64,000 nt of DNA from Panicum virgatum (GCF_016808335.1 NC_053146.1:43714809-43778808); one strand, 5' to 3'; numbered from the stretch's first letter, positions 1-12,528 are shown. The notes: a model not told the origin generated them from the letters alone. Numbers and translations: made by a program.

Positions 1-882
1 ACGAGTACACAAGGTGCTTGCCGCAGCAAGGCTTTCTCTCAAGCTAGTTCTCTCAAGAACTAAGCCAAAACAAGCACTAAGCACTCTCACAAGTGTGCTT
101 AAGCCTATATGATGTACAATGAAGCTCTACGGTGGTTGGAGATGATCTTTAGATCTTGTATACTTCCTTGAACTCCAGCACTCTCAAATGACCCGGCCTT
201 GGGGGTATATATAGGCAGCATAAGCAAATATAGCCGTTGGAGAAAAGCTGCCAGAAAACTGCGTACCGCCGGTTAATCCGACATACCCCAAAAGCCATCA
301 TCGGTTCAACCGGTGTATGTAAACTGCTAATTGAAAAACTAGCCGTTATCAATCAACTGGTGTATCGCCGGTTTAACCGATGTAATCAACCGGTGTATGT
401 AATATTAGCGTCGGTTTAACCGGTGAGTGTAACTTCTTCACGTTCCTCCAAAAACCACCTCTCTAAACAACTGAACCGATGCAATTGACCGATGCAACGT
501 CGGTTCAACCAGTGTAGGTATTTTCCTCGGTCTTCATCTGCCAATGCACCGACGTATATAACTTTTGTAGCGTCGGTTCATCCGGTGTAAAACCCTAGCC
601 CGCAGACCTTCTCTGTGATTGCACCGATGAGTTCATTTTGCCCTATGTCGGTTTAACCGATGATAGCAAAATGCCTCAATTCTTGTCCCTTGGATCGAAG
701 AGCGGAACCCCCGTAGGGGTGGCCCTTCGGGCCTTGCTACGCCTCTCTTTTCTTTGTCATCACTTGAACCTAAAAGCCTGAGAATAGTCATCTTAACAAT
801 CACATTAGTCCAAGTGTTGTGTGTGTCATCAATCGCCAAAATATTATATTGAAATATGGCATGAGAGGCCATTTTCGCTACA
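1..882 (-). mobile_element. LTR (partial, minus orientation) inserted in a CACTA transposase gene
   Basis: Read on the minus strand this begins TGTAGCGAAAATGGCC at 882, a TG start typical of LTRs, and runs off the left window edge. A TATA-like stretch (gtatatatagg, about 199-209) reads as TATATATAC on the minus strand. Immediately right of 882 the sequence switches to CACTA transposase coding sequence, so the LTR is an insertion; GGTGT at 883-887 is the candidate right-hand target duplication, but the left copy lies outside the window. The arrangement (TG end, then a TTAGTCC...TGTCAT segment, a palindrome array, then a TATA) parallels the solo LTR at 5981-18250, so the two are probably related families. 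Whether this is a solo LTR or one end of a full element cannot be decided here. Confidence 0.6.
269..660. repeat. Array of CGGTT-N-AACCG imperfect palindromes in LTR U3
   Basis: At least six copies of CGGTTYAACCGRTG or close variants occur, starting near 302, 369, 412, 501, 574 and 649, with half-copies (accggtgtatgtaa, ccgatgcaa) between them. Each core is a 5-bp inverted pair around one central base. The array lies upstream of the TATA-like sequence in the minus-strand LTR, so it occupies U3. Its role is unknown; repeated enhancer-like sites are one possibility. Confidence 0.7.
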
Positions 883-883
883 G

Positions 884-2197
884 GTGTCAAACTTCACGAC
901 CAAATACTATGCAGAGACCCTGCCTAACGTGCATAATCCACCCCCTCGTTACAATGCCGACAAAAATGAAACGAACCTCAGCCTCTTTAGAGGGCAACTC
1001 GGAAGTGCACGTGGTGCGACTCCTAAGACCTTGCAACATGAAGAGTGGCGCACTATCATGATGTATGTGTTGACCAATCTTTCCGAAATGGAGCCATACA
1101 TTGAGTAAGTTCTCAACAAACTAGTTCTCTATTATTTGTAGCGTATCGTCAAAATTCTGCATCCAACCCCCTCGATTTTGTTCTCGTGCGTACAAAGAAT
1201 TTACTCATCAATTCTGGCGGGGAAGAAGGGCAGCGACCCCGCAACAAATTGATACCCTTCTTAAAAACGGTGTAGGACGTGGATCGCCCAATTTGATTTC
1301 CTGGTTCAAGCAAAAGGTCTGATCATTCTGTATCTCATACTTTTTGTTTCATCTTACAAGTTCTGCGAATAATACAACGACCTATCCTGCTTCAAAATGC
1401 AGGGTCAAAACGATGTGTATATGACTCCCGAGTTGAGGCAGGTTGCTGATGGTTGTGCCTATAGGGTCATGTCATACTCCAGCTATGACATGAATGGATT
1501 TCGCTTTCACACCAAAAGGCACGAGCAGAGTCGGCCCAATCGAAGAACCACAAATGCCGGAGTTTGTACGGCAGCCAGTGATGCGGTCGAGTATTATGGA
1601 AGAGTTGAAGAAATATACGAACTAACATTTCGTGGTTGCAAACCTCTTAAACCTGTCATATTCAAATGCCATTGGTTTGATCCTAATGAAGTGTGAAGGA
1701 GCCCTAGTCTTGGACTAGTCGAAATTCAGCAGTCATCCATCTATCCAGGAGAAGATGTATATATTATGGCTCAACAAGCCACACAAGTTTATTATCTCTC
1801 ATACCCGTACGAAACCGATGCCCGTCTTAGGGGTTGGGACGTTGCGTACCAGGTATCACCACATGGTAAACTACCTGTCCCAAACAATGAAGACTACAAC
1901 ATAGACCCCAATACATATGATGGCGAATTCTTTCAAGAAAATGGGTTACAAGGCCGTTTTGAGATAGACTTAACCGGATTGATTGGAGTAGAAGTAGACG
2001 ATGATGAAATGGATGAGGACGAGGACGCTGGAGATGAGGTTTATAATGCCAAAGACTTAGAATTACTTGAGCAATTACAATTAGGGGTTGATACTGACAT
2101 TGCTCCTATGGAGCACGGGCCAGACTATCTCGACATGCATGATAGTGATGACGAGACTTATGATCCAGCTAATCCCGACCACGATGATTATTTCTAA
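884..2197 (+). pseudogene. CACTA TNP2-like transposase, C-terminal exons (DUF4216 region)
   Basis: Three segments resemble the C-terminal half of plant CACTA TNP2 transposases. The first, 884-1105, includes LSLFRGQLGSARGATPK and ends at a GTAAGT donor. A middle segment near 1198-1317 reads FTHQFWRGRR...SPNLISWFKQK. The third, from about 1404, carries the DUF4216 signature (NAGVCTAAS, EYYGRVEEIYEL, FKCHWFDP) and a C-terminal DARLRGWDVAYQVSP segment, then an acidic tail rich in D and E to 2197. A TGA at 1694-1696 interrupts the third exon in frame, just after FDPNEV. The upstream part is severed by the LTR at 1-882. In intact elements this protein binds and cuts the transposon ends. Confidence 0.8.
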
Positions 2198-2343
2198 TAA
2201 ATGTATGTACTGATTCAATTATTAGTTGTAATATCATGTCATTTTCTTATTATGTCAAGTTTATTGTGCTTCTCTTTATAATTACGTTATGTTTATATGT
2301 ACTGATTGGTTTATTATTTTTTATTGCAGGTGATTGAACAAAG

Positions 2344-4781
2344 ATGGTTGGTGGCGGCCTTTAGCGAGCGTGCGCGTCCATGTTTAGAAGATTGATGCCA
2401 AGATCCCAAGGATCCTAGGGGTCCCAACAAGCTGAGGGGTCCGTCGTTAGGGGTCGAGGAAATAGTGGCCCCAAGGGTCGAGGGAGGGGTCGACCACGGC
2501 GGCGTGCTGAGGAGGAGGAGCAGCAGTACGAGCCGGAGGAGGAGGAGGAGGAGGAGGAGGAGGAGAAGGAGGATGACACCATAGCTTTCGCGGAGTCGTC
2601 TGGTGGTGGGGGGGTGAAGAGGAGGAGGTGGCGACAGAGGAGGACTCTACTACACTGCCTGTCTTGTTGCTCGCGACCCCCGGACAGGCCGATTCCTCTT
2701 GTCCTACGGCCGTTGATTCGACCCTCTGGTCCATGGTAAGTAAATTTAGAAGTTATCACTATTTTTTATTTCATCACTTGAAAATCACAATCAACTTTAA
2801 ATGTTACCACTACTAATATTTTATCTTAAATGACTTTTGGCAGGAATTGGCAAAAACTCAGTGGAGGTGCTCACAAGCACAAGGTCAACGGCATCCTGGG
2901 CACTTTGTGCAGGGATCACTTTCCAGGCCTAGTCCACATTGGTGGAAGGTACGAGCCAGCCTGGACGTGGGAGCACTATGCCCACACCCCCGATCAGCTC
3001 AATCGGGATGGCAGGTGCTTCGAGAACAAGGCAGAGCGGGTCAAGGCCGAACTGTGGGTAAGTATTTCACGCAATACAATCCTTAATACAACACATTCAT
3101 TTGACATATTTTCTAAAATTACTAGATATATCGTGGTTATATGCAGGATTTCTACAGGTGTGACGAGGGATACGAGGAACGCGTGTCGATTACGTCTCAC
3201 AACCGATGCATCAAGCTTGTAAAGGATATGCACTACGAGGCGCAAGTCCAGTGCGTCATAAACTACAGTGCTATGTTCCTTACGTAGAAGATCAAAAAAG
3301 AAGTTGCAAGAAATATGAAGCTGACCCAGGAGCAGTACTTACAGGTAAATTTACAATTATACATAAATTAAGTGTGTTACTTATATTTCACTTTTCATAT
3401 GTTATTCACTTTATCACGTGTAGGTACCTGTGTGGTGGTGCCGTAATGATTCGATGTGCTGGGAACGCATCGTTGACAAGTGGTTCACACCCCAGTGGGA
3501 GGCCGTGCACAACGCTGGTCGAGAGCGGCATTTGCTTATGCCAGGGCCAGCACATCATCAAAGAAGCCTTACCAACGAGGAATACAGAGCTAGATGGGTA
3601 TGAATATTCATTTAATTAATCTAACCCTCAATTATGCATAATTTGTAAACAACGTTTTGTTTTGCAGTTCTCATCACATTCAGGCGCTGAGTGCTCCCAG
3701 TTCATGGGATGGGCTTTGGCTCACAAGGGCAAGGCGTCCGAGGTCACCTACAACCCGGACGATCTGCCCTCGGCGTACTCTAATCCCTCCGTCCACGCCC
3801 GCATCAATATGTACATAGAGGCGGGAAGGCAGGTCCATGGGCCCGACTGCGATCCGAGTGCCCATGACCTTGGCGGAGAGCTCATCATGAAGGTGGGAGG
3901 AGAGAAGAAGCATGACTGGTACTTTATAGGCGAGGGCACCCTGGACACGGCCTCTACCCCCACTCTTGCCCAGGTTCAAGCTAGGACCACGGACAGTGGC
4001 CCGCCCATACGCCCAAGGCTATCAGTGGCAGAGCTCCGAGTACAGGAATTTGAGGTAAATTCTGATTTATTCATCGTTCAGTCAATATGTATATAAATAT
4101 AGTTTCCATTGTAACATTGCAATCAAAAAAATATTATGTAGGCCCAGATGGCGGCGCAAGCAGCAGCACACGAGACGGCAATAGCTGAGGAGAGGAGGTT
4201 ACGCGAGGAGGAGATGAGGAGGGCACAGGCCGAGGTTCAGCAGCAGATGGCCCAGATGTACTCCTTCATTCAAGGTCTTTCGGTTCAGATGGGTCAACAA
4301 CTACCTCCGATGGTGTTCCCGCTGATTCCAGCTCCGGCTCCGTCAACTCCTCCTGTGAGCAACTTGACAACCTTGGTTCTTTTATTTCAAATATTAGAGA
4401 CCTAGAGAATGTACAGACTTAGACTCACTTTGACCTAGAGATTGTAGTTTACAAAATGTAGGTACTTCGATACAATTTTGAATGTTTAGATTGCAGTTTA
4501 AATAACGTAGAGATTTAGGGCCACTTATACAATTCTAAGAAATTCGAAATGTTTTAGATTATAACTTCATCAAACTTGATTATTGTCCTAAATACAATAT
4601 ATACTTTGTTTTGCAGAATCAATCGGCAGCGTCGAATACGCTTGAGTTGTCGCTGGGGATGTCACCGACATTCCCCGGATAGCAGCCGTTCGCACCGCCT
4701 TTCGGGCCTCCACCATTTGCCCCTCCTCAGTTCGGCCCTCCTCCGTCAGGCCCTCCGCCGTTCGACCAACCTCCGTCGTAG
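2344..4781 (+). pseudogene. Second CACTA gene, Ptta/En/Spm plant transposase family (PF03004-like)
   Basis: At least six exons are visible: a charged, glutamate-rich first exon (about 2344-2733), then about 2844-3057, 3147-3342, 3424-3597, 3668-4053, 4142-4354 and a proline-rich last exon from 4617. Landmarks are the RWRC/HK basic segment, WEHYAHTPDQLNRDGRCF, KWFTPQWEAVHNAGRERH, SGAECSQFMGWALAHKGK and a coiled-coil-like EERRLREEEMRRAQAEVQQQ stretch. Exon edges match GTAAGT/GTAAAT donors and ..GCAG acceptors. Damage: probable frame loss in exon 1 near 2610-2650, an in-frame TAG at 3285-3287, and a TAG at 4672-4674; the tail would end at TAG 4779-4781. This type of protein is encoded beside TNP2 in grass CACTA elements and probably binds subterminal repeats. 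Confidence 0.75.
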
Positions 4782-5023
4782 AAGATAAATTTGTATCTGT
4801 GAAATCGAGCTACTTCTAGTCTTTCGGTGTGTGAACTTGTGTATTTGTTACTTTGGATTGAGAATTTGAGCTCAGACGACATGAATTCATATATATCAAC
4901 TGTCTGTGAACTTTATTATGCTATATATATATATGGTGCCTATGCCATTTGTTATGATAAATGTGATATTTGTCTGTGTGGGTCATTTATACGTTGAAAT
5001 ACAAAAAAAATTAAATTCTGTAT

Positions 5024-5531
5024 GGTCACTTTGCCGTGTGCCTGGATCCTGGCACACGGCAAAGTGACCATATTGACCTTTCCTGCACAAAACTTCGCCG
5101 TGTGCCAGTGTGACACACGACAAAGTTACCTGACTTCGCCGTGTGCCTCGAGCACTTGTACACAGCAAAGATTGGAACTTTCCCATGTGCCGCAGGCTCT
5201 GGCACACGGCGAAGTTTAAATCTTTGCTGTGTGCCTCAGATCCTGGCACACGGCGAAGTAGTGAACCGGCGCTCTCATCCTCGTGCCGTCACCGTCCCCA
5301 CCGCGGCCCCGCCGTCAATGACTTTAATTTGCCGTGTGGCTCCTCTAACACACGGCAAACTTCTTTGTCGTGTGCCCGATAAAAGGCACACGACGAAGTG
5401 GGATTTGCCGTCGCGGCTAGTCGCCGTCGAGCATTCGCCGTGGGCCGTGCACGACGAACTTATATGCCGTGTGCTTTCTGGCCTTCGCCGTGTGCCTTCG
5501 GCACACGTCAAATAGCCGAAATCCGGTAGTG
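5024..5531. repeat. CACTA 3' subterminal inverted repeats and TIR
   Basis: Many direct and inverted copies of TTCGCCGTGTGCC / GGCACACGGCGAAG occur, often as facing pairs separated by about 10 bases, as at 5033-5066, 5094-5120 and 5189-5260. The zone ends in CCGGTAGTG at 5531. Dense subterminal repeats of this sort are the known transposase-binding regions of CACTA elements. Confidence 0.85.
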
Positions 5532-5975
5532 CATGTCATAGACACATATTTAATTTTTCTTCCATCAAGTAATGATGTTATTTATTTTCCTTTCAGAAAT
5601 AATTTCTTTTATAAAACAATAATATCAATTATTATCCCTCCAAAACAAATAATGATGCAAATTATGTGCATTTGCAAAGGAAAGTAAGGTGTGTGCCAAA
5701 GGAAAGTAATATGCGGATACAAAAGGTGGGTATATCAAATTGCTAGTGTAAAATGTATTAGCTTTTCGATAGAAACATTTTCCTTCATCAAACATTTTTG
5801 GTAGAACATTTTCCTTCGGTATCAAAAAATGAGTATCCACCCCCTTTCATCAAACCGTTTGGCCAGACAAGTGACCTCTGTGAGAGGTACGGTGAGACTA
5901 ATCTTGGTGAGAGAGGATTTCAATTGTTTCAACTTTTATAGTACAATATAGAAAAAAACTTTATTTGCTTTCTAG
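5532..5975. other. AT-rich spacer without recognisable genes
   Basis: This sequence lies between the CACTA 3' end and the target duplication of the solo LTR. I see no coding potential, TIRs or RNA gene. Confidence 0.5.
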
Positions 5976-6326
5976 GTTGGTGTAGGATCAAGAACACTGA
6001 CTAGAGGGGGCTGAATAGGTGATTTAAAACTAAAAACACAAACACAAGAGAAATTTAATTAGTAACACAAGAGAGCCCTATGTCATGCTACAACTATCTC
6101 TAGTTTGGGTATGCAACCTAGGATGCCAAGATACAATTCAAGCTCTAGTAAAGTAAATTGCTTGAAGTAAATGCAATAATCAAAGAGAGCAAGAAAAATA
6201 GCCAAGCTTGACACAAGAATTTTTTTCCGTGGTGTTGATGACTTGCCGGTCACCCCTAATCCACATTGAGGTGGATTCCAAGAATCAACCGCTCCTCTAT
6301 CAAGAGACCTCTTGATCTTGAGCCGG

Positions 6327-7740
6327 TGTTGACGCTCCTTAGCGCCCCCGATTTGTATACCGCAAGTGCACGGTTCGTGTTGCTTTTCCCTTAGAGTATT
6401 CCCCCAAGGTTTCTTAGTCCACGGAACCAAAGATACAAGAAACAATCTACTAACATAGAGATTCCTTTGTGTTGAGATGGTGAAAAACGAATCTAATCTA
6501 CTAAAGATGACAAACACCAAAGGTAGCAAGAGAAAGTTAGAGATAACCAATCTAGATCACCTAGATCGTGCATATGTTGTAGTTCCAGCTAGATGTAGTG
6601 AAGTAAGATAGATGTGAATCTCAATGAAAAGCATCTTTAAACTCAAAATCTCCAATCCGATCCCTCGATACCCCACCTACTCAGTGGCAACGGCCTGTCA
6701 CGACGCCGCCCCTTTGGACAAAAGTACCCTGAAGCAAGTCGAACCCCCTTTGGTAGTTCCTCCATGAACCTCTAGCCACCATGACTACAAGATCATGCTA
6801 AGCGATCTATCTCGATGATAGATCTAGGATGAAGCAAACCCAAAGAAAATAACGAAAGAGAGAACATGGTCACTAAACATTCAGAATCACAAATAACTTC
6901 ACCATGAATGATTGTACATCACAAGATCACAACCGGGGCCCTACCTTGATCTTGACGATCCTAGCTCCAGAACTCCGACGTGGTCTTCCTTGCAAGGTTC
7001 CCACGTCGGCTAGGGAAGCCCCTAGACAACTAGCACGACCCTCGGCTCTCCGAGAGGTGTCCCTCTGTCTTCTCTGCTCCTTGACGTCGTCTCCCGAATT
7101 GATCTCTCCGTGAACGTTGGGGAGGGGTCTTTAAATAGCCTCAGGAAACCCTAGGTCAAAGGGGAGGCCGAACCGCCTCAAAAAGGGGCTGGGCCGGCCA
7201 GCCCAATGGACCCAGGCCTGCCGGCCTGGCCCATTTCTTCGCCGCCTCATGTCCTCCTTTCTCCCGAAGTCTCCTGGAGTCTTCTAGAGTTTATGCCTTT
7301 CACGATTGCACCCCATTAGACGTCGTTATCTTCGAGATTTCTTCGAGGAAAATGATAGGATGGAAAATCCTTCCTTAAATCTATCTTTGCTTTGCTTAGC
7401 TCCGAAGTATCATTATCTTATCTTGTGGGCTTTGTCCTTTGGGCTTCATTGGAGGGTGGATGTGCACGAACGGGCCTCTAATCATCATGGCCTTCGGTCC
7501 TTTGTTCGGGCTTTGGCCTTCGTCTTTCTTCGTGTTATCGCGTGATCGTGGGCCTCATCATTTCATGCTCCAAAATTGGTCAAAAACCTGCAAAAACGAA
7601 GTACCTCAAAAATATATGTGCAAACGCGAAAACGACCAATAATTGGGCTGAGGTTAGGATGGTTAGTGATTTTGATATTAAATTCATGCCATTATCAAAG
7701 TTAAATAGGGGATAAAATGGATACTTAAGGAGCGCCAACA
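6327..7740 (-). repeat. 3' LTR of the Athila-like element
   Basis: This is the near-identical partner of 15481-16901, starting TGTTGACGCTCC on the plus strand and ending GGAGCGCCAACA. The internal side abuts a polypurine tract (minus-strand CATGGGGGAA at 7741-7750). Confidence 0.9.
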
Positions 7741-7750
7741 TTCCCCCATG
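7741..7750 (-). promoter_or_regulatory. Polypurine tract
   Basis: Minus-strand CATGGGGGAA immediately precedes the TGTTGG start of the 3' LTR, the expected priming site for plus-strand DNA synthesis. A closely similar sequence (ccccccatgcttgaacg) recurs about 790 bp further in, near 8527. Confidence 0.75.
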
Positions 7751-9593
7751 CTTAAACCTTGCTCGTCCTCGAGTAACTCTTTGATAAAAATCAGCGTTGC
7801 CTTTCAGTGTCCAATCCCTGCACTTGATCATACACGAGAAAACACAATGCTCCCAAAAATATTTTGCAGTTAATAGTTCAAGTTGTAACCAGCTTTTTTC
7901 AATGTGGAAGGTAGATACAAGTTAAATGCTTCCCCACAATTATTAAGCACAAGCTCTCAAAATTAAACAAGTCTCAGAATTAAGAAAGTAAGTTCCATAA
8001 ATAATGCTAAACCAAGATCAATAATTTAAACCTCATTGCAATTTGCTCATGGAAACTCTCAGCTCATCTTGTCTCTCAATCTTGCTAGAACTTTCTCCTT
8101 TCTTTCTCTCATATGTATGTGTGAGGCTTTATCTGGAGCTCTGGAAAGGTTAGTCCTAACAAAAGATATTATAATCAAGATATTATCAAAACAAGAAATT
8201 CTTCTTATGGATTTACCGAGACATGTCAAAAAGACCATTGGAAAATAATTTCTTTATGGAGAGGGAGAGAATGGAACACACACTTTAGATGGTGGACATG
8301 TGCAAATGGCAACGATTGATCCCAAGGCACAACTGAAGTCCTTGTTATCGGATTGCACATGGTTGGAATAATTGAGTATAGAATAATCTTCAAAGTACCT
8401 GGAGTTTAATGAAACAAATGGGACCGAGGAGCTTTTCATCATCATTCATTTTTTTCTTTTCTCTCTCTTTTTTTCTTTCTTTTTGCTCCTCAGAACCGTT
8501 GGCAACACAATGCACTTACTCCACCTCCCCCCATGCTTGAACGTTTGCTTGTCCTTAAGCAATGAAGTGATGATAACTTAATGGAGTGAGTGCACAAAAT
8601 CTTTATCAATTCTCTGGACTCAACTTTGGAATTCAAGGGTGCATCTCCTCGTGAAAGATTGAAGCCAACAGAGGAGGAAAAGGGGCAGGCCGGCCGGCCT
8701 AGGGGTGTTGGACCGGCCGGCCTACTGCCTGTAGGCCTCCACTTCTTCGGATTTTTCTTCTGCGAACTCTTTGATGCATCCCAAGCTTATGTTTTACTGA
8801 ATTTTGCTCTTGATTCCACTGTTTTGTCATCGAAATAAAAATATATACTCAATATATAGGCTGTGGTCAAGGAGGTGTTTCACAAAAAAGATGTTTTTGG
8901 TTAAGGGTGGATATCCAGTGAGGTTTGCGATGTTCCCGGTATAGAAACTCACAATGCATGGATAGAATGGCTAGCAAAAGAGAGGTACACAAAAATACGG
9001 AATGGTCAGCTCCTTAGTCTCGTACCAAAGAAGATAAATCCTGAATTAATTCACCTGAAAATAATTCTTGCTCTATGGTTTGTTATGATATATCATTTAG
9101 GCTTGTAGAAGGGTAGAGCAATTGCAAAAGGTATCATTGACAAGGTTAGCTCAAAATTAAATACAAATTAAATGTTCCTTGACAAGATTAAGTAAGAGAG
9201 CAAGAATAAAAGATATGGGTCTTAATTTATCATAACCTCCACAATTGAATTAGCCGGCATTTAATTAATTTTCAGATCATGTTAGAGAGAGCATTAGTTT
9301 AATTATGCATAAACCAAGCACAAGAAAGTAGACAAGGCGGCAACGATCATCATATTTTATCATGGCACAAACTTTCTATCATCATTACTAACCATAATAT
9401 TAAAGCGTGGGTGATGCATATATTTATCATGGTGATGAAAACAAAAAAAAAGCAAATTGCACACATGCTGAAATAAATAAAACAAAAAAATACTATGCAC
9501 ACACAAGCTTGCACACATGCTAAAAATAAATGAAAAGAAATAGAAAAACCCAAACCACACGTGCGAGCATTTTATTCATGGTCTTGTCGTCGA
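7751..9593. other. Non-coding internal region of the Athila-like element (3' side)
   Basis: No ORF with domain-like composition is present. The region contains a second polypurine-like motif near 8527, a GGCCGGCCGGCC-type palindrome near 8690-8725 and T-rich tracts near 8450. Confidence 0.6.
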
Positions 9594-11288
9594 TCACTCT
9601 TCTTGATTGCCTCTTGTGTTGTATCCTTGGTCATAATATTTTTGAAATGCTCCTCCATCAAATTGTTCCGGTGGCGCCAGGCCTAGAAGTCCCATTTGAT
9701 ATGCAATTCCCGCGGTTCCATCTTCTAGTTGGCTTGTGTGCCTTCGGATGGCGTCTATGTCTTCCATGTTTCTTCTTGCATAGGCACCTATGATTCTCAT
9801 TCCTTGTTCCGGTTGAGGGAGGTCAAAGTATTGTGCTCCAAATGATGGGTCGGGCATCTCTCCTTGGTATGACGGGGGTGGGTAGCCGTAGTTGCTAAAT
9901 GGTGGGGGCGCCGCCGCAGCATGCCCCCATGCTTGATCTTGATTCCCTTCCCATTGACTTGTCCATCCTTGCGGGTATCCTTGTCCACTTGATGCACCTT
10001 AAAATCCATTCCTCCAATAAGCGGAACTTGGCGGTGGAAGGTCTACTTCCAAGTCTTCTTGTTGTGCCGATGCCGATGTTCCTTTAATTAACCTTCCTCT
10101 TTTTGATTTCTTCACCTTTTTTCCAATATTTTCAACTCGCCAATCTGTCTTCCCTCTTGCAAATAATTTCAGCCTTTGATCGGGGAGGGAAATATTCATC
10201 TCAGAAATAGTGAATCCCTTCTTTTCATCCCCTCCGATATAATGGCCTTGCCTTAAATGTTCAATCCCAATATCTCTTCCCGGGACATAATATTTTTGGA
10301 TCACTCGTAACCCCGGATTCATGGCTCGGGCTATCATTGTGAGATAACACCCTGAACCAACTTCTCCCGTACCGGATGATGCTTCACAAATCCACCTTTC
10401 AACCATGATGTAGGTGGGATCAACCACTTGCTTCTTCACCAATGCAGCATACATCCAATTTAATTCTTGGTCGGTGACCTTCGATTCTCTCATCCTCCCG
10501 AGAATTCTTTTGCTCAACCAAGAGTGGAATATTTGGAGGGTCACATTACTTATATTCTTCCTTTGGCGGTTGACATCTTTTGCTATCTTTTTCCAAAATT
10601 CAGCAAGCTCTCCATCTTCAACTTGCACCATTTCATATGCATTACTTTTGAATCCGAGCAAACTCCCTATTTCTCCATAGGTGATGACTTTTTCTTCATT
10701 CTTGAGCCAAAATTTCAGACATGGAACTTCTTCATCATCCACCACTTCCGTTGTTTTCTCCAATGTCATGAACATCTCCAAAGCCACTTCTTCTTGCATG
10801 TCTACCATGACACCGTCGGAAAATAACTTCCAACCGATGTTCTCCAAGAGTTGGTAGATGTCATGATGAAATCCCAACTTCTCCAATACTTCATCATCAA
10901 AATCATAGTTTCCTCGCAGCCTTCCCTTCATGAACTTGAGCCTTTCTTATTCTTCCTTCGACAAGATAATAAACCCATATTCTAAATTCTTGGGTTTGTA
11001 TGGTGGTGGTGCGGATGACCTTGTCGAACGTCGTGGAGGAGGTGGCATCCCTTCGGTGAATCTCATGGAGGAGCTTCTCGGGTCTCTCATCCCACCAAGG
11101 AGCAACATGTCATTCCTCTGTGCGGGGTTGTCTTCCTCCATACTCCGCGGAGACTCGGAGACCGAGTGCCTCCGCGAAGAACTTGCCGATGCGTCGGATG
11201 TTGATGAACGCGTCCTTCTCCTCCCGGTGACGAACCTCATGATGCCACTCATGGTGACTCCTTGCTTCACACACACGAAAACAAACAC
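9594..11288 (-). pseudogene. Extra ORF of the Athila-like element, function unknown (Athila ORF-like)
   Basis: One reading frame of about 565 codons runs from 11288 to 9594, interrupted by two in-frame TAA codons at 10947-10949 and 9999-10001. It starts with a serine/arginine-rich segment (RRTRSSTSDASASSSRR), then a globular region of about 310 residues (HDIYQLLENIGW, VALEMFMTLEKT, YGEIGSLLGF, IGKKVKKSKRGR), then a proline/glycine-rich linker and a charged C-terminus. The pattern (a tryptophan near EN-GW, then ...EFL..L, then EIG..LGF) resembles the plant ATHILA ORF-1 family; I offer that as a resemblance only. There is no convincing membrane segment, so it does not look like an envelope protein although it sits in the usual env position, between the pol slot and the 3' LTR. 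Confidence 0.6.
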
Positions 11289-12528
11289 ACCGGGGGTTTC
11301 TTGCCGACGGGAGAATAATATATCGAAGAGTGGAGCAAACTAGAATTTGTGGCGAATTTTCGGAGATTTTTGGAGTAGATTTTGGTGGACGAATTTTTCA
11401 GGGCTCTAACTGATGTTTCTGGGTGAAGAACTTGAAGAACATAAGCAATGAACTGAGTGAGGAGCGTACCTGTCAAAGGGGAGTACCAGAGCTCTTAAAA
11501 AGGGGTCAGGCCGGCCGGCCGGCCTAGGGCATTCCTGGCCCTCCTTCACTTCATCTTTCTCTGGTGGCTTCCTAGTGCAATTATTTGCTTATGTCCAGTA
11601 CATCTTTCATGCTTTGCACCATCCAAATCCTGTGAACCACTCCTTCTTTGCCTTTGATGTCCACTTGCACCATTATTTCTTCACTTTGTGTCATTCACCT
11701 TGTCCCATGATTCATCATTCATCACATGGTGCCGTCTTTGCTGAAAATCACATGTCCTTCCCATGCATGGCTGCTCCCTCCTTTGGATTATTTGCATGTG
11801 GTGGTAGGTAGAGAGCACAATTCCTTCCCGTGAACTCACTTTGATCAATGGATGTTAATCAAGCACATAAACCCTTTCCAAAAACATGCTTAGATGTTTA
11901 ATCATTCTCTAACTTTAAAATTTCAGAATTGACTCAAAGCATGCAATGAGTTTAAATGAATAATCAGAGGGGAATTGAAACATCTTTACGTTTGTAAATC
12001 GAAAAATATTTCCCGACTACATTAATTTTGGTTGCACCGGAACCATTCACTTTCATTAATTGATGGTGAACAATCTCGAATTCAACTGTGGGTCTTGGGT
12101 TTAGGTTCTAATTTTTGCCAAAATGAGAGAGAGATTTTTGAAAAAAAGAATAATTAAGGTTAGGAAAATTCTAGTCCTATGGTAATGAAACTGAAAATTC
12201 TCTCTATGTTTGCGCGAACCTACGCATCTGGAATTTAAATAATATAAACATAGCGCGGCTCTACTCGTGTGTTTTATCTCAACTTGGTCCGGCCGTCACG
12301 GACAGGACGATCGCCAAAAATGGGTATGGAATTTTGGATGTGGCTTTCTCAAGAAGAGGCAAATAAATCATAGGATGGCTCATGTCATTGGTTTAAAATA
12401 AGAAACACCATCGAAATGACTGAGCGAATAAAATCCAAATCGAATTGTTCGACCGAACGACCAATTGTTCAAAAGTTTATCATGTCCTTGCATAGCAAAA
12501 TTCTTGACACACTTACCAAAACCTCTCG
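11289..12528. other. Non-coding internal region where reverse transcriptase and integrase are missing
   Basis: Between the extra ORF and the end of the protease there is no reverse transcriptase (no YxDD-type motif), RNase H or integrase (no HHCC or DDE) in any frame. A GGCCGGCCGGCCGG palindrome lies near 11510-11523. Confidence 0.65.

Larger units (their letters stand above)
883..5531 (+). mobile_element. Degenerate autonomous CACTA (En/Spm-like) element, 3' part
   Basis: The element contains the end of a TNP2-type transposase gene, a second intron-containing transposase-family gene, and a 3' subterminal zone of inverted CACACGGC repeats ending in CCGGTAGTG at 5523-5531, the complement of a CACTACCGG terminus. 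The 5' end and most of the first gene lie left of the window, beyond the inserted LTR. Both genes have premature stops, so this copy cannot encode a full transposase. The 3-bp target duplication cannot be checked without the 5' end. Confidence 0.85.

Noticed and set aside
9910..9932. Third polypurine-like site (GCATGGGGGCATGC on the minus strand)
   Set aside because: It lies inside the continuing frame of the extra ORF and is better explained as coding sequence.
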